From positions 1-10,611 of the forward strand of contig JBEICQ010000064.1 in NCBI GenBank assembly GCA_040383885.1: DNA of 10,611 nucleotides. The letters are read 5' to 3'. The notes below the pieces were generated by a model. It ran no database searches and was not told where the DNA came from. It saw nothing but the letters and a program-made list of their open reading frames with translations. This DNA comes from JBEICQ01 sp040383885. Lineage in GTDB: Bacteria > Bacteroidota > Bacteroidia > UBA4408. This document shows, in pieces, positions 1-6,996 of the stretch (within the stretch, counting starts at the first letter, position 1; each line of letters opens with the position of its first letter). The translations under genes were made by a program, and so were the position numbers.

Positions 1-10
1 AACCACATGA

Positions 11-84
11 ACGGGTGTAGTTCAAGGGTAGAATAGCGGTCTCCAAAACCGTTGATGGGAGTTCGAATCTCTCCACCCGTGCCA
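11..84 (+). tRNA. trnW: tRNA-Trp, anticodon CCA
   Basis: A full cloverleaf can be folded by eye. The acceptor stem 11-17 pairs with 74-80 in seven Watson-Crick pairs. The D stem is 20-23 with 31-34. The anticodon stem is 36-40 with 48-52, around loop 41-47, with CCA at 43-45 preceded by U. The T stem is 57-61 with 69-73 around a TTCGAAT loop. The discriminator base is G81, as expected for tRNA-Trp, and the 3' CCA (82-84) is encoded in the DNA. The gene lies only 12 nt before secE, so it is probably transcribed with the protein genes and cut out by tRNA-processing nucleases. A tRNA-Trp between tuf and secE is common in Bacteroidota; tuf itself would lie outside the window. Confidence 0.97.
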
Positions 85-96
85 AAGAAAAACACA

Positions 97-294
97 ATGA
101 TTGAGAAAATAAAAACATACTTCGAAGAGACCTATCACGAACTGGTAGAAAAGGTGTCCTGGCCAACTTGGTCTGAGTTGCAAGGCAGCGCAGTAGTAGT
201 GATGGTAGCAAGCTTGATTATCGCAGTGATGATTCTTGCAATGGACTCAAGCTTCAAGTTCATCATGGAAAACCTTTACAAACTGGCAAGTTGA
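97..294 (+). CDS. secE: Preprotein translocase subunit SecE
   Basis: SecE is the small essential subunit of the SecYEG channel in the inner membrane; it clamps and stabilises SecY. The 65-residue product is the short, single-span form found in most bacteria outside the Enterobacteria. Residues 1-28 are a charged cytoplasmic amphipathic part ending in the family signature KVSWPTWSEL (19-28). One hydrophobic segment follows at about 31-49. ATG 97 is chosen because the same frame upstream runs back into the tRNA-Trp gene; the 12-nt spacer is A-rich (AAAGAAAAACACA) and has no Shine-Dalgarno motif. The TGA stop (292-294) overlaps an ATG at 294-296 in the nusG frame, so translation of the two genes may be coupled. 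Confidence 0.96.
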   Translation: MIEKIKTYFEETYHELVEKVSWPTWSELQGSAVVVMVASLIIAVMILAMDSSFKFIMENLYKLAS

Positions 295-302
295 TGACAG
301 TC

Positions 303-857
303 ATGAGCGATCAGCAGGTTAAAAAATGGTATGTCGTAAGGGCAATCAGCGGCAAGGAGAAAAAGGTCAAGCAGCAGATAGAGCTTGAAGTTTCCCGCGT
401 AGGCATGTCGGGCCTTATCTCACAAGTGCTGATTCCAACGGAAAAGATTTTTCAGATCAAAAACGGAAAAAAAATCAGTAAAGAACGCACATTCTTTCCC
501 GGTTACATTCTTATAGAGGCAGCTCTTGTGGGAGAACTGGTTCATACCATTAAAAATATAAATGGTGTCATTGGATTCCTCGGCGACAAAAGCGGGGATC
601 CTACCCCCCTGAGGATACAGGAAGTAAATCGCATACTTGGCAAGGTAGATCAGTTGGCAGAGCAGGATCAGGAATATAGCCATCCTTTTGTGGTGGGTGA
701 ACCTGTGAAAGTGATTGATGGTCCTTTCAACAGTTTCAGTGGAATCATCGAAGAAATAAACGAAGAAAAGAAAAAACTCAAGGTAATGGTGAAAATTTTC
801 GGCAGAAAAACACCATTAGAACTGGGTTATATGCAAGTAGAAAAAGAGATTGGATAA
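303..857 (+). CDS. nusG: Transcription elongation and antitermination factor NusG
   Basis: NusG binds the RNA polymerase clamp, suppresses pausing and links polymerase to Rho or to ribosomal protein S10. The NGN domain spans about residues 5-115 of 184, starting with VKKWYVVRAISGKEKKV and containing the core FFPGY motif (64-68). A KOW domain starts near residue 128 (VVGEPVKVIDGPF) and runs close to the C-terminus. The segment NGVIGFLGDKSGDPTPL matches the Bacteroidota style of the protein. ATG 303 gives MSDQQVKKWY, the usual family start. ATG 294, overlapping the secE stop, would add only three residues and cannot be excluded. The following 89-nt gap separates nusG from the ribosomal protein genes. 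Confidence 0.96.
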   Translation: MSDQQVKKWYVVRAISGKEKKVKQQIELEVSRVGMSGLISQVLIPTEKIFQIKNGKKISKERTFFPGYILIEAALVGELVHTIKNINGVIGFLGDKSGDPTPLRIQEVNRILGKVDQLAEQDQEYSHPFVVGEPVKVIDGPFNSFSGIIEEINEEKKKLKVMVKIFGRKTPLELGYMQVEKEIG

Positions 858-946
858 GGAACCCAAAGTTCTGATGCAACCGGATTTGCTTCCAACATTT
901 ATTCCGGTAGAATCAAGGGCAACTTTTCAATATATAAACAAACAAC
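858..946 (+). other. nusG-rplK intergenic leader, possible L1 feedback region
   Basis: This 89-nt gap is the longest in the window. In Escherichia coli the leader before rplK holds the L1-binding site that represses L11 and L1 synthesis; whether a counterpart exists here is inference. What I can see is modest: a 6-bp inverted repeat ACCGGA (879-884) and TCCGGT (903-908) with an 18-nt loop, a weak GAAC/GTTC hairpin (859-871), and an A/T-rich stretch TATATAAACAAACAAC just before the rplK ATG. A TTTG (885-888) followed 19 bp later by TAGAATCA only poorly resembles the Bacteroidota TTTG/TAnnTTTG promoter. I cannot confirm an L1 site or a promoter by eye. Confidence 0.25.
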
Positions 947-1396
947 ATGGCAAAAGAAATCACAGGATTCGTTAAACTACAGGTTAAAGGTGGCGCTGCC
1001 AACCCTTCGCCTCCGATTGGTCCCGCACTGGGCTCAAAAGGGGTGAACATCATGGAGTTCTGTAAGCAATTCAATGCCCGTACCCAGGAGTTAGCTGGTA
1101 AAATTCTTCCGGTTATCATCACGGTTTATTCTGATAAGTCTTTTGAATTTATCATTAAAAAACCACCTGTGGCCGTGTCATTGCTTGAAGCCGCAAAGAT
1201 TAAGTCGGGATCGGCTGAATCCAACCGGAAAAAAGCAGGGCAGGTATCATGGGACCAGGTGCGTACCATTGCTGAGGAAAAAATGGTAGACATGAACTGT
1301 TTTACCATTGAATCAGCCATGAGCATGGTTGCCGGAACAGCACGAAGCATGGGATTGGCCATCACAGGCGAATCACCAATTAAACCTAAAATGTAA
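947..1396 (+). CDS. rplK: 50S ribosomal protein L11
   Basis: L11 binds the GTPase-associated region of 23S rRNA at the base of the ribosomal stalk and takes part in factor binding and the stringent response; it is also the thiostrepton-site protein. The product is 149 residues, slightly above the usual 141-147. The N-terminal domain (about 1-70) carries the proline-rich NPSPPIGPALG (19-29) followed by GVNIMEFCKQFNART. The C-terminal rRNA-binding domain (about 76-149) has the SGSAESNRKKAG loop (88-98) and the family ending VAGTARSMGL (128-137). ATG 947 follows an A-rich leader (AAACAAACAAC) with no Shine-Dalgarno motif. rplA begins 5 nt after the stop, so the two are almost certainly co-translated. 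Confidence 0.98.
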   Translation: MAKEITGFVKLQVKGGAANPSPPIGPALGSKGVNIMEFCKQFNARTQELAGKILPVIITVYSDKSFEFIIKKPPVAVSLLEAAKIKSGSAESNRKKAGQVSWDQVRTIAEEKMVDMNCFTIESAMSMVAGTARSMGLAITGESPIKPKM

Positions 1397-1401
1397 GCAA
1401 T

Positions 1402-2091
1402 ATGGCAAAAATCAGCAAAAAAAGAAAAGCTTCGCTTGCCAGGATTGATCAAAACAAGACCTACTCCCTGCAGGAAGCCTCAAAGTTGGTGAAGGAAATC
1501 ACCACCACCCGCTTTGATGCATCTGTTGACCTGGCAGTACGCCTGGGCGTGGATCCCCGTAAAGCCAATCAAATGGTAAGGGGAACCGTAACCCTTCCTC
1601 ACGGAACCGGTAAAACGGTGCGTGTACTGGCATTGGTTACTCCCGACAAAGAAGCAGAAGCAAAGGAAGCAGGCGCCGATTTTGTTGGACTCGATGAGTT
1701 CATCAACAAAATCAAAGGCGGCTGGACCGATGTGGATGTAATCATCACCGTTCCTGCTGCCATGGGTAAAGTAGGTGCACTGGGTAAAATCCTCGGTCCT
1801 CGCGGACTGATGCCAAACCCCAAAACAGGCACCGTTACCATGGAAGTGGGAAAAGCCGTGAAAGAAGTGAAAGCCGGTAAAATTGACTTTAAAGTTGACA
1901 AAGCCGGAATCATTCATTCCTCGGTTGGAAAAGTATCCTTCGACGACAAAAAGATTGCAGAAAACGCCTCCGAACTTATCAATACCATTGTTAAGCTCAA
2001 GCCCTCGGCTGCCAAAGGCACTTATGTAAAAAGCATCTCTTTGTCGAGCACAATGAGCCCGGGTATCATGGTAGACACACGCGTAGAATAA
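1402..2091 (+). CDS. rplA: 50S ribosomal protein L1
   Basis: L1 forms the mobile stalk at the E site of the large subunit and, in well-studied bacteria, represses its own L11-L1 mRNA. The 229-residue length is normal. The signature GPRGLMPNPKTGTV is at 132-145. The N-terminus MAKISKKRKA and the conserved C-terminal block (GKVSFDDKKIAENASELI, then KGTYVKSISLSSTMSPGI) are present, so the protein is complete. The start lies 5 nt after the rplK stop with no room for its own leader, which fits translational coupling. The gap to rplJ is only 22 nt, so an extended L10-type leader before rplJ, if there is one, would have to lie inside the 3' end of this gene. Confidence 0.98.
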   Translation: MAKISKKRKASLARIDQNKTYSLQEASKLVKEITTTRFDASVDLAVRLGVDPRKANQMVRGTVTLPHGTGKTVRVLALVTPDKEAEAKEAGADFVGLDEFINKIKGGWTDVDVIITVPAAMGKVGALGKILGPRGLMPNPKTGTVTMEVGKAVKEVKAGKIDFKVDKAGIIHSSVGKVSFDDKKIAENASELINTIVKLKPSAAKGTYVKSISLSSTMSPGIMVDTRVE

Positions 2092-2113
2092 TCAACTGTC
2101 AAAAACAAGCACT

Positions 2114-2635
2114 ATGACAAGAGAAGAAAAAAACAAAGCCATCGACGCGTTGGTAGAACAACTGAATAACACAGCCCATTTCTACCTTACCGACACCTCG
2201 AGCCTCACCGTTGAAAAAACCAATCAGTTAAGGCGCAAATGCTTCGAAAATTCGATTTCCCTGCAGGTGGTTAAAAACACACTGCTCGAAAAAGCCATGG
2301 AAAAAACCGGCAAGAATTATGAAGGGCTGAGTACCTGCCTGAAAGGAACAACAGCAGTGATGTTCTGCGAAACAGCTAACTCTCCGGCGAAGCTGATCAA
2401 AGAATTCAGAAAAACAAACGAAAAGCCCGTTCTGAAAGGAGCATATGTTGAAGAGTCGGTTTACATCGGCGATAATATGGTTGACACCTTGGCAACCATT
2501 AAGTCGAAGAATGAACTTATCGGCGATATCATATCCTTGCTTCAATCACCCGCCAAGAATGTTGTGTCAGCCCTTACATCGGGAGGAAACAAATTGGCAG
2601 GCATCGTTAAAACACTTTCTGAGAAACCGGAATAA
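2114..2635 (+). CDS. rplJ: 50S ribosomal protein L10 (stalk base)
   Basis: L10 anchors dimers of L7/L12 to the ribosomal stalk that recruits translational GTPases. The product is 173 residues, a normal length. Visible family features are the HFYLTDTSSLTVEKTNQLRRK region (22-42), the rRNA-binding VVKNTLLEKAM (52-62) and the KGTTAVMF strand (77-84). A C-terminal L12-binding helix region (about 133-173) begins SKNELIGDIISLLQSPAKNV, very close to Bacteroidota homologues as I recall them. It starts with ATG 22 nt after rplA (leader TCAAAAACAAGCACT, no Shine-Dalgarno) and is followed 45 nt later by its partner rplL. Confidence 0.97.
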   Translation: MTREEKNKAIDALVEQLNNTAHFYLTDTSSLTVEKTNQLRRKCFENSISLQVVKNTLLEKAMEKTGKNYEGLSTCLKGTTAVMFCETANSPAKLIKEFRKTNEKPVLKGAYVEESVYIGDNMVDTLATIKSKNELIGDIISLLQSPAKNVVSALTSGGNKLAGIVKTLSEKPE

Positions 2636-2680
2636 CAAACAACAATTCAAAACAGAAAAAACAACTCAAAAACAAATACA
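2636..2680 (+). promoter_or_regulatory. A/C-rich unstructured leader of rplL (translation initiation region)
   Basis: The 45 nt between rplJ and rplL contain 30 A, 10 C, 4 T and a single G by my count, so they can form almost no secondary structure. There is no Shine-Dalgarno motif. In Bacteroidota, A-rich unstructured upstream regions substitute for Shine-Dalgarno pairing. L7/L12 is needed in several copies per ribosome while L10 is needed once, so this leader is a plausible device for the higher translation of rplL. The composition is seen directly; the function is inferred. Confidence 0.5.
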
Positions 2681-3055
2681 ATGGCAGACTTAAAAGCTTT
2701 TGCTGAACAACTGGTAAACCTCACTGTAAAAGAGGTAAACGAACTTGCTCAAATCCTCAAGGATGAGTATGGTATTGAACCCGCTGCGGCAGCAGTGGCT
2801 GTGGCCGCCGGTCCCGGTGGAGGTGCACCTGCAGCAGCAGAACAAACTGCGTTTGATGTAATCCTCAAAAGTGGCGGTGCCAATAAACTCGCAGTGGTTA
2901 AACTTGTGAAGGACCTCACCGGTCTTGGTTTGAAAGAAGCCAAAGATCTCGTTGACGGTGCTCCAAAACCAATCAAGGAAGGAATCGCGAAGGAAGAGGC
3001 CGAACAACTCAAAGCCCAGCTTACTGAAGCAGGAGCTGAAGTTGAGGTTAAATAA
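2681..3055 (+). CDS. rplL: 50S ribosomal protein L7/L12 (stalk)
   Basis: L7/L12 is the multicopy stalk protein that recruits EF-Tu, EF-G and other GTPases to the ribosome. The 124-residue product has all three expected parts. These are an N-terminal dimerisation and L10-binding helix pair (1-33), an alanine/glycine/proline-rich flexible hinge (about 34-54, with AAAAVAVAAGPGGGAP), and a globular C-terminal domain (about 55-124). The C-terminal domain carries the factor-binding face (NKLAVVKLVKDLTGLGLKEA, 68-87, then DLVDGAPKPIKEG). The start follows an A/C-rich leader. After the TAA stop comes a stem-loop region that separates the ribosomal protein genes from rpoB. Confidence 0.98.
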   Translation: MADLKAFAEQLVNLTVKEVNELAQILKDEYGIEPAAAAVAVAAGPGGGAPAAAEQTAFDVILKSGGANKLAVVKLVKDLTGLGLKEAKDLVDGAPKPIKEGIAKEEAEQLKAQLTEAGAEVEVK

Positions 3056-3066
3056 GCCTCGGCCCA

Positions 3067-3113
3067 CAGGCCTGTACAACAGGTTTGGCCCCAATTTCGG
3101 GGCTAAACCTGTT
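3067..3113 (+). promoter_or_regulatory. Stem-loop in the rplL-rpoB junction, candidate attenuator or mRNA processing site
   Basis: A 15-bp stem pairs 3078-3092 with 3099-3113 (one G-U pair, otherwise Watson-Crick) around a 6-nt loop, AATTTC. Only TTTGTC follows, so the U tract of a classical intrinsic terminator is weak. The stem ends 4 nt before the rpoB ATG and would lie within the initiating ribosome's footprint. An alternative hairpin, 3067-3075 with 3079-3087 (nine pairs, two of them wobble, loop ACA), uses the left arm of the main stem, so the two cannot coexist. In E. coli the rplL-rpoB gap holds an attenuator and an RNase III site that reduce rpoBC output; a similar role here is inference. 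Confidence 0.6.
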
Positions 3114-3117
3114 TGTC

Positions 3118-6100
3118 ATGATAAGTAAACCGATTTCTTCACCTTTAACAATCAATACCTTGGTTCAGCAAAAAAAAGCGGAGAGACTTAATTTCTCCAC
3201 CATTAAAAATCAGGTTCCATATCCTGATTTCCTGGATATTCAGTTGCAATCTTTCCAGGACTTCTTTCAATTGGAAACTACTCCCGAAAACCGCCAGAAT
3301 GAAGGACTCTTCAAGGTTTTTGCGGAAAATTTCCCCATCTCGGATGCCAGAAACAATTTTGTGCTGGAGTTCCTGGATTATTTCATTGATCCCCCCCGCT
3401 ACACGATTGATGAGTGTATCGAAAGAGGATTAACCTATTCTGTGCCCCTTAAAGCAAAATTGAAGCTTTATTGCACCGATCCCGAGCACGAAGATTTCGA
3501 AACCATCATCCAGGATGTGTACCTCGGTACCATCCCCTACATGACACCCAAAGGAACCTTTGTAATTAATGGCGCCGAAAGGGTGATTGTTTCTCAGTTA
3601 CACCGTTCACCCGGTGTATTCTTCGGGCAAACCCGTCACGCAAATGGCACCAAACTTTACTCCGCCCGCGTCATTCCATTTAAAGGATCATGGATTGAAT
3701 TTGCTACCGACATCAACAATGTGATGTATGCCTACATCGACCGTAAGAAGAAACTTCCGGTAACAACATTGTTGCGTGCCATCGGATTCGAAAGCGACAA
3801 AGACATACTCGAAATATTTAACCTTGCAGATGAGTTCAAGGTAACCAAAACCGCCATCAAAAATGCAACCGGTCGTAAACTTGCTGCAAGGGTGCTCAAG
3901 ACCTGGGTTGAAGATTTTGTGGATGAAACCACCGGTGAGGTTGTATCCATCGAACGAAACGAAGTATTGATTGACCGCGAGACTGTTCTTGAAAAAGAGC
4001 ACCTCGATGTGATTATCGACAATGATATCAAAACCATCATTCTGAACAGGGAAGATGCCAGCATGGCCGATTACGCCATCATTTACAATACCCTCCAGAA
4101 GGATCCCTCCAACTCTGAAAAAGAAGCAGTTGAACACATTTACCGCCAACTCCGGAATGCTGAACCCCCGGATGAGGAAACTGCCAGAGGAATTATTGAA
4201 AAATTGTTTTTCTCTGACAAACGATATGACCTTGGCGAGGTTGGTCGCTACAGAATCAACAAGAAACTCGTTCGTAATACGCCTGATGATGTAAGGGTAC
4301 TTACGAAAGACGACATCATCGCTATCATCAAATATCTCATCGAACTTATTAATTCGAAAGCCGAGGTGGATGATATCGATCACCTTAGTAACAGAAGGGT
4401 AAGAACCGTTGGAGAGCAATTGTATGCCCAGTTTGGTGTAGGTCTTTCCCGTATGGCGCGTACCATTCGCGAACGAATGAATGTGCGCGACAATGAAGTA
4501 TTTACGCCCACCGACCTGATTAACGCCAAAACGCTGTCATCTGTTATTAATTCCTTCTTCGGAACCAACCAGCTGTCGCAATTCATGGATCAAACCAATC
4601 CGCTTGCAGAAATTACTCACAAGCGCAGGTTGTCGGCACTCGGTCCCGGCGGTCTCTCCAGAGAGCGTGCCGGATTTGAAGTGCGGGATGTGCACTATAC
4701 CCATTATGGCAGATTGTGTACCATTGAAACACCTGAAGGACCAAACATTGGTTTGATTTCTTCACTATGTGTGTTTGCTAAAGTAAACAAGCTCGGATTC
4801 ATCGAAACGCCCTACAAGAAAGTAGACAATGGAAAAGTAGATGCGCAGGGTGATGTCATTTACCTCTCAGCAGAACAAGAGACCAACCTGGTTATTGCGC
4901 AAGCCAATACAGAGATGGATCCTCATGGAAAAATCATCACCAACCGTGTGAAGGCACGCGTGATGGGTGACTTGCCGGTAGTTGAGCCCGAACGCGTAAA
5001 CCTGATTGATGTTGCGCCAAACCAAATTTCATCAATTGCGGCCTCTCTTATTCCTTTCCTTGAACACGACGATGCAAACCGCGCCCTGATGGGTTCGAAC
5101 ATGCAGCGTCAGGCTGTTCCTCTGCTTCGTCCTCAAGCACCGATCGTTGGTACAGGTTTGGAAGGTCCAGTGGCAAGGGATTCAAGGGTGCTCATTAATG
5201 CTGAAAGAGAGGGTGTTGTTGAATATGTTGATGCTAATCAGATTACCATCAGATACAACCGAAACGAGCATGACAAACTCATCAGTTTCGATGATGATGT
5301 AAAGACATACAAACTCACCAAATTCCGCAAGACCAACCAAAGTACTTGTATCAACCTAAGGCCAATTGTACGCAAGGGAGAAAAAGTAAACCGCGGGCAG
5401 GTACTTTGCGAAGGATATGCAACACAAAATGGTGAACTGGCCCTCGGAAGAAATCTGAAAGTGGCATTTATGCCCTGGAAAGGTTACAACTTTGAGGATG
5501 CCATCGTTATTTCTGAACGCGTTGCACGCGAGGATATATTTACCTCTCTGCACATTGACGAATACTCACTGGAAGTAAGAGACACCAAGCGTGGTGTGGA
5601 AGAACTCACCGCAGACATTCCGAATGTTAGCGAAGAAGCAACCAAGGATCTGGATTCCAATGGGCTTATTCGCGTTGGTGCTGAAGTAAAAGAAGGAGAC
5701 ATCCTCATAGGAAAAATTACACCTAAAGGGGAAACCGATCCTTCTCCGGAAGAAAAACTTTTGCGTGCCATCTTCGGAGACAAAGCAGGGGATGTAAAAG
5801 ATGCATCTCTGAAGGTTCCTCCAAGTGTAAAGGGTGTAGTTATTGATACCAAACTCTTTTCCCGAATCATCAAAGAAAGAAAAACCAAAAACGAGGAGAA
5901 GGCCATCATGACCAGCCTCGATGATGAATACGGAAAAGAAAGTGCTGCGCTCAAAGACAAACTAATCGAAAAGCTTTTGGTTCTACTGGAAGGTAAAGTT
6001 TCTCAGGGAGTAAGCAATAATTTTAAGGAAATACTCATTGCCAAAGGCGCTAAGTTCACTGCGAAAATACTTGCCGGTATCGATTACTCGGTAGTTAATC

Positions 6101-6969
6101 CTGCCAAGTGGACAGCAGACAAGGATACCAACGAAGACATCAAGGTGTTGTTGCATAATTACAACATCAAGACCAATGACCTTCTTGGTAATTATAAACG
6201 CAAAAAGTTTGCACTCACGGTAGGTGATGAACTGCCAACAGGAATAGTTCAACTTGCCAAAGTGTATATCGCCAAGAAGCGTAAACTCAAGGTGGGTGAT
6301 AAAATGGCCGGTCGCCACGGTAACAAGGGTATTGTTGCCAAAATTGTTCGCGACGAAGACATGCCCTTCCTAGAAGACGGAACTCCCGTTGACATTGTAC
6401 TGAATCCTCTGGGTGTGCCTTCAAGGATGAACCTGGGTCAGATCTATGAAACTGTGTTGGCTTGGGCAGGAGAGAAACTGGGAATGAAATTTGCCACGCC
6501 TATTTTTGACGGTGCAACCATCGATCAGATACATGAGTATACCGACAAAGCAGGATTACCTCGCTTTGGCAGAACTTTTCTGTATGATGGCGGAACCGGT
6601 GAGAAGTTTGATCAGCCTGCAACTGTGGGTATTATTTACATGCTTAAGCTTGGCCACATGGTTGACGACAAGATGCATGCCAGGTCAATCGGTCCTTATT
6701 CACTGATTACCCAGCAGCCGCTTGGTGGTAAAGCACAATTCGGTGGTCAGCGCTTCGGAGAAATGGAAGTTTGGGCACTCGAAGCATTCGGCGCCGCAAA
6801 CATTCTTCAGGAAATCCTCACCATCAAGTCTGACGATGTGGTTGGTCGTGCCAAGGCATACGAATCCATCGTGAAAGGCGAAAACCTCCCAACACCCGGC
6901 ATTCCGGAATCATTTAATGTGTTGTTACACGAATTAAGGGGTCTTGCACTCGATATCAAACTGACTTAA
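3118..6969 (+). CDS. rpoB: DNA-directed RNA polymerase subunit beta
   Basis: RpoB forms one pincer of RNA polymerase and part of its active centre. ATG 3118 gives 1283 residues, the usual Bacteroidota size; an in-frame TTG at 3085 lies inside the preceding stem-loop and is unlikely to be the start. Landmarks: HRSPGVFFGQT and PFKGSWIEFATDINNVMYAY in the protrusion/lobe region; the rifampicin region QLSQFMDQTNPLAEITHKRR (485-504), with D491, H501 and S506 matching the sensitive E. coli D516, H526 and S531; YNFEDAI with E793 and D794; DKMAGRHGNKG with nucleotide-contacting K1062 and K1070; and the C-terminal clamp block QPLGGKAQFGGQRFGEMEVWALEA. A lysine/glutamate-rich, probably helical insertion precedes the DKMAGRHGNKG region. 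One oddity is T535 in CTIETPEGPNIGL, where Pro is near universal. rpoC follows after 27 nt. Confidence 0.98.
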   Translation: MISKPISSPLTINTLVQQKKAERLNFSTIKNQVPYPDFLDIQLQSFQDFFQLETTPENRQNEGLFKVFAENFPISDARNNFVLEFLDYFIDPPRYTIDECIERGLTYSVPLKAKLKLYCTDPEHEDFETIIQDVYLGTIPYMTPKGTFVINGAERVIVSQLHRSPGVFFGQTRHANGTKLYSARVIPFKGSWIEFATDINNVMYAYIDRKKKLPVTTLLRAIGFESDKDILEIFNLADEFKVTKTAIKNATGRKLAARVLKTWVEDFVDETTGEVVSIERNEVLIDRETVLEKEHLDVIIDNDIKTIILNREDASMADYAIIYNTLQKDPSNSEKEAVEHIYRQLRNAEPPDEETARGIIEKLFFSDKRYDLGEVGRYRINKKLVRNTPDDVRVLTKDDIIAIIKYLIELINSKAEVDDIDHLSNRRVRTVGEQLYAQFGVGLSRMARTIRERMNVRDNEVFTPTDLINAKTLSSVINSFFGTNQLSQFMDQTNPLAEITHKRRLSALGPGGLSRERAGFEVRDVHYTHYGRLCTIETPEGPNIGLISSLCVFAKVNKLGFIETPYKKVDNGKVDAQGDVIYLSAEQETNLVIAQANTEMDPHGKIITNRVKARVMGDLPVVEPERVNLIDVAPNQISSIAASLIPFLEHDDANRALMGSNMQRQAVPLLRPQAPIVGTGLEGPVARDSRVLINAEREGVVEYVDANQITIRYNRNEHDKLISFDDDVKTYKLTKFRKTNQSTCINLRPIVRKGEKVNRGQVLCEGYATQNGELALGRNLKVAFMPWKGYNFEDAIVISERVAREDIFTSLHIDEYSLEVRDTKRGVEELTADIPNVSEEATKDLDSNGLIRVGAEVKEGDILIGKITPKGETDPSPEEKLLRAIFGDKAGDVKDASLKVPPSVKGVVIDTKLFSRIIKERKTKNEEKAIMTSLDDEYGKESAALKDKLIEKLLVLLEGKVSQGVSNNFKEILIAKGAKFTAKILAGIDYSVVNPAKWTADKDTNEDIKVLLHNYNIKTNDLLGNYKRKKFALTVGDELPTGIVQLAKVYIAKKRKLKVGDKMAGRHGNKGIVAKIVRDEDMPFLEDGTPVDIVLNPLGVPSRMNLGQIYETVLAWAGEKLGMKFATPIFDGATIDQIHEYTDKAGLPRFGRTFLYDGGTGEKFDQPATVGIIYMLKLGHMVDDKMHARSIGPYSLITQQPLGGKAQFGGQRFGEMEVWALEAFGAANILQEILTIKSDDVVGRAKAYESIVKGENLPTPGIPESFNVLLHELRGLALDIKLT

Positions 6970-6996
6970 TCATTCCATCATCCAGCAAACCAAAAA

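Noticed and set aside
52..96. Longer secE starting at 52
   Set aside because: The extension overlaps the tRNA-Trp anticodon and T arms and is not part of the SecE family; ATG 97 gives the normal protein.
885..915. Bacteroidota-type promoter (TTTG, 19 bp, TAGAATCA) before rplK
   Set aside because: The -7 element matches TAnnTTTG poorly, and such partial matches are expected by chance.
2445..2693. 82-codon + frame overlapping the rplJ end and rplL start
   Set aside because: Out-of-frame reading of rplJ with no homology and a low-complexity tail from the A-rich gap.
3085..3117. Longer rpoB starting at TTG 3085
   Set aside because: The extra 11 residues are encoded by the stem-loop and have no resemblance to RpoB N-termini; ATG 3118 fits better.
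3078..3120. Full intrinsic terminator after rplL
   Set aside because: The stem is strong but the following U run is short, and rpoB starts 4 nt later without space for a clear new promoter; partial attenuation is more plausible than full termination.
3688..4419. 243-codon open frame on the - strand inside rpoB
   Set aside because: It is antisense to strongly conserved rpoB coding sequence, and its translation has no recognisable domain; a codon-bias shadow.
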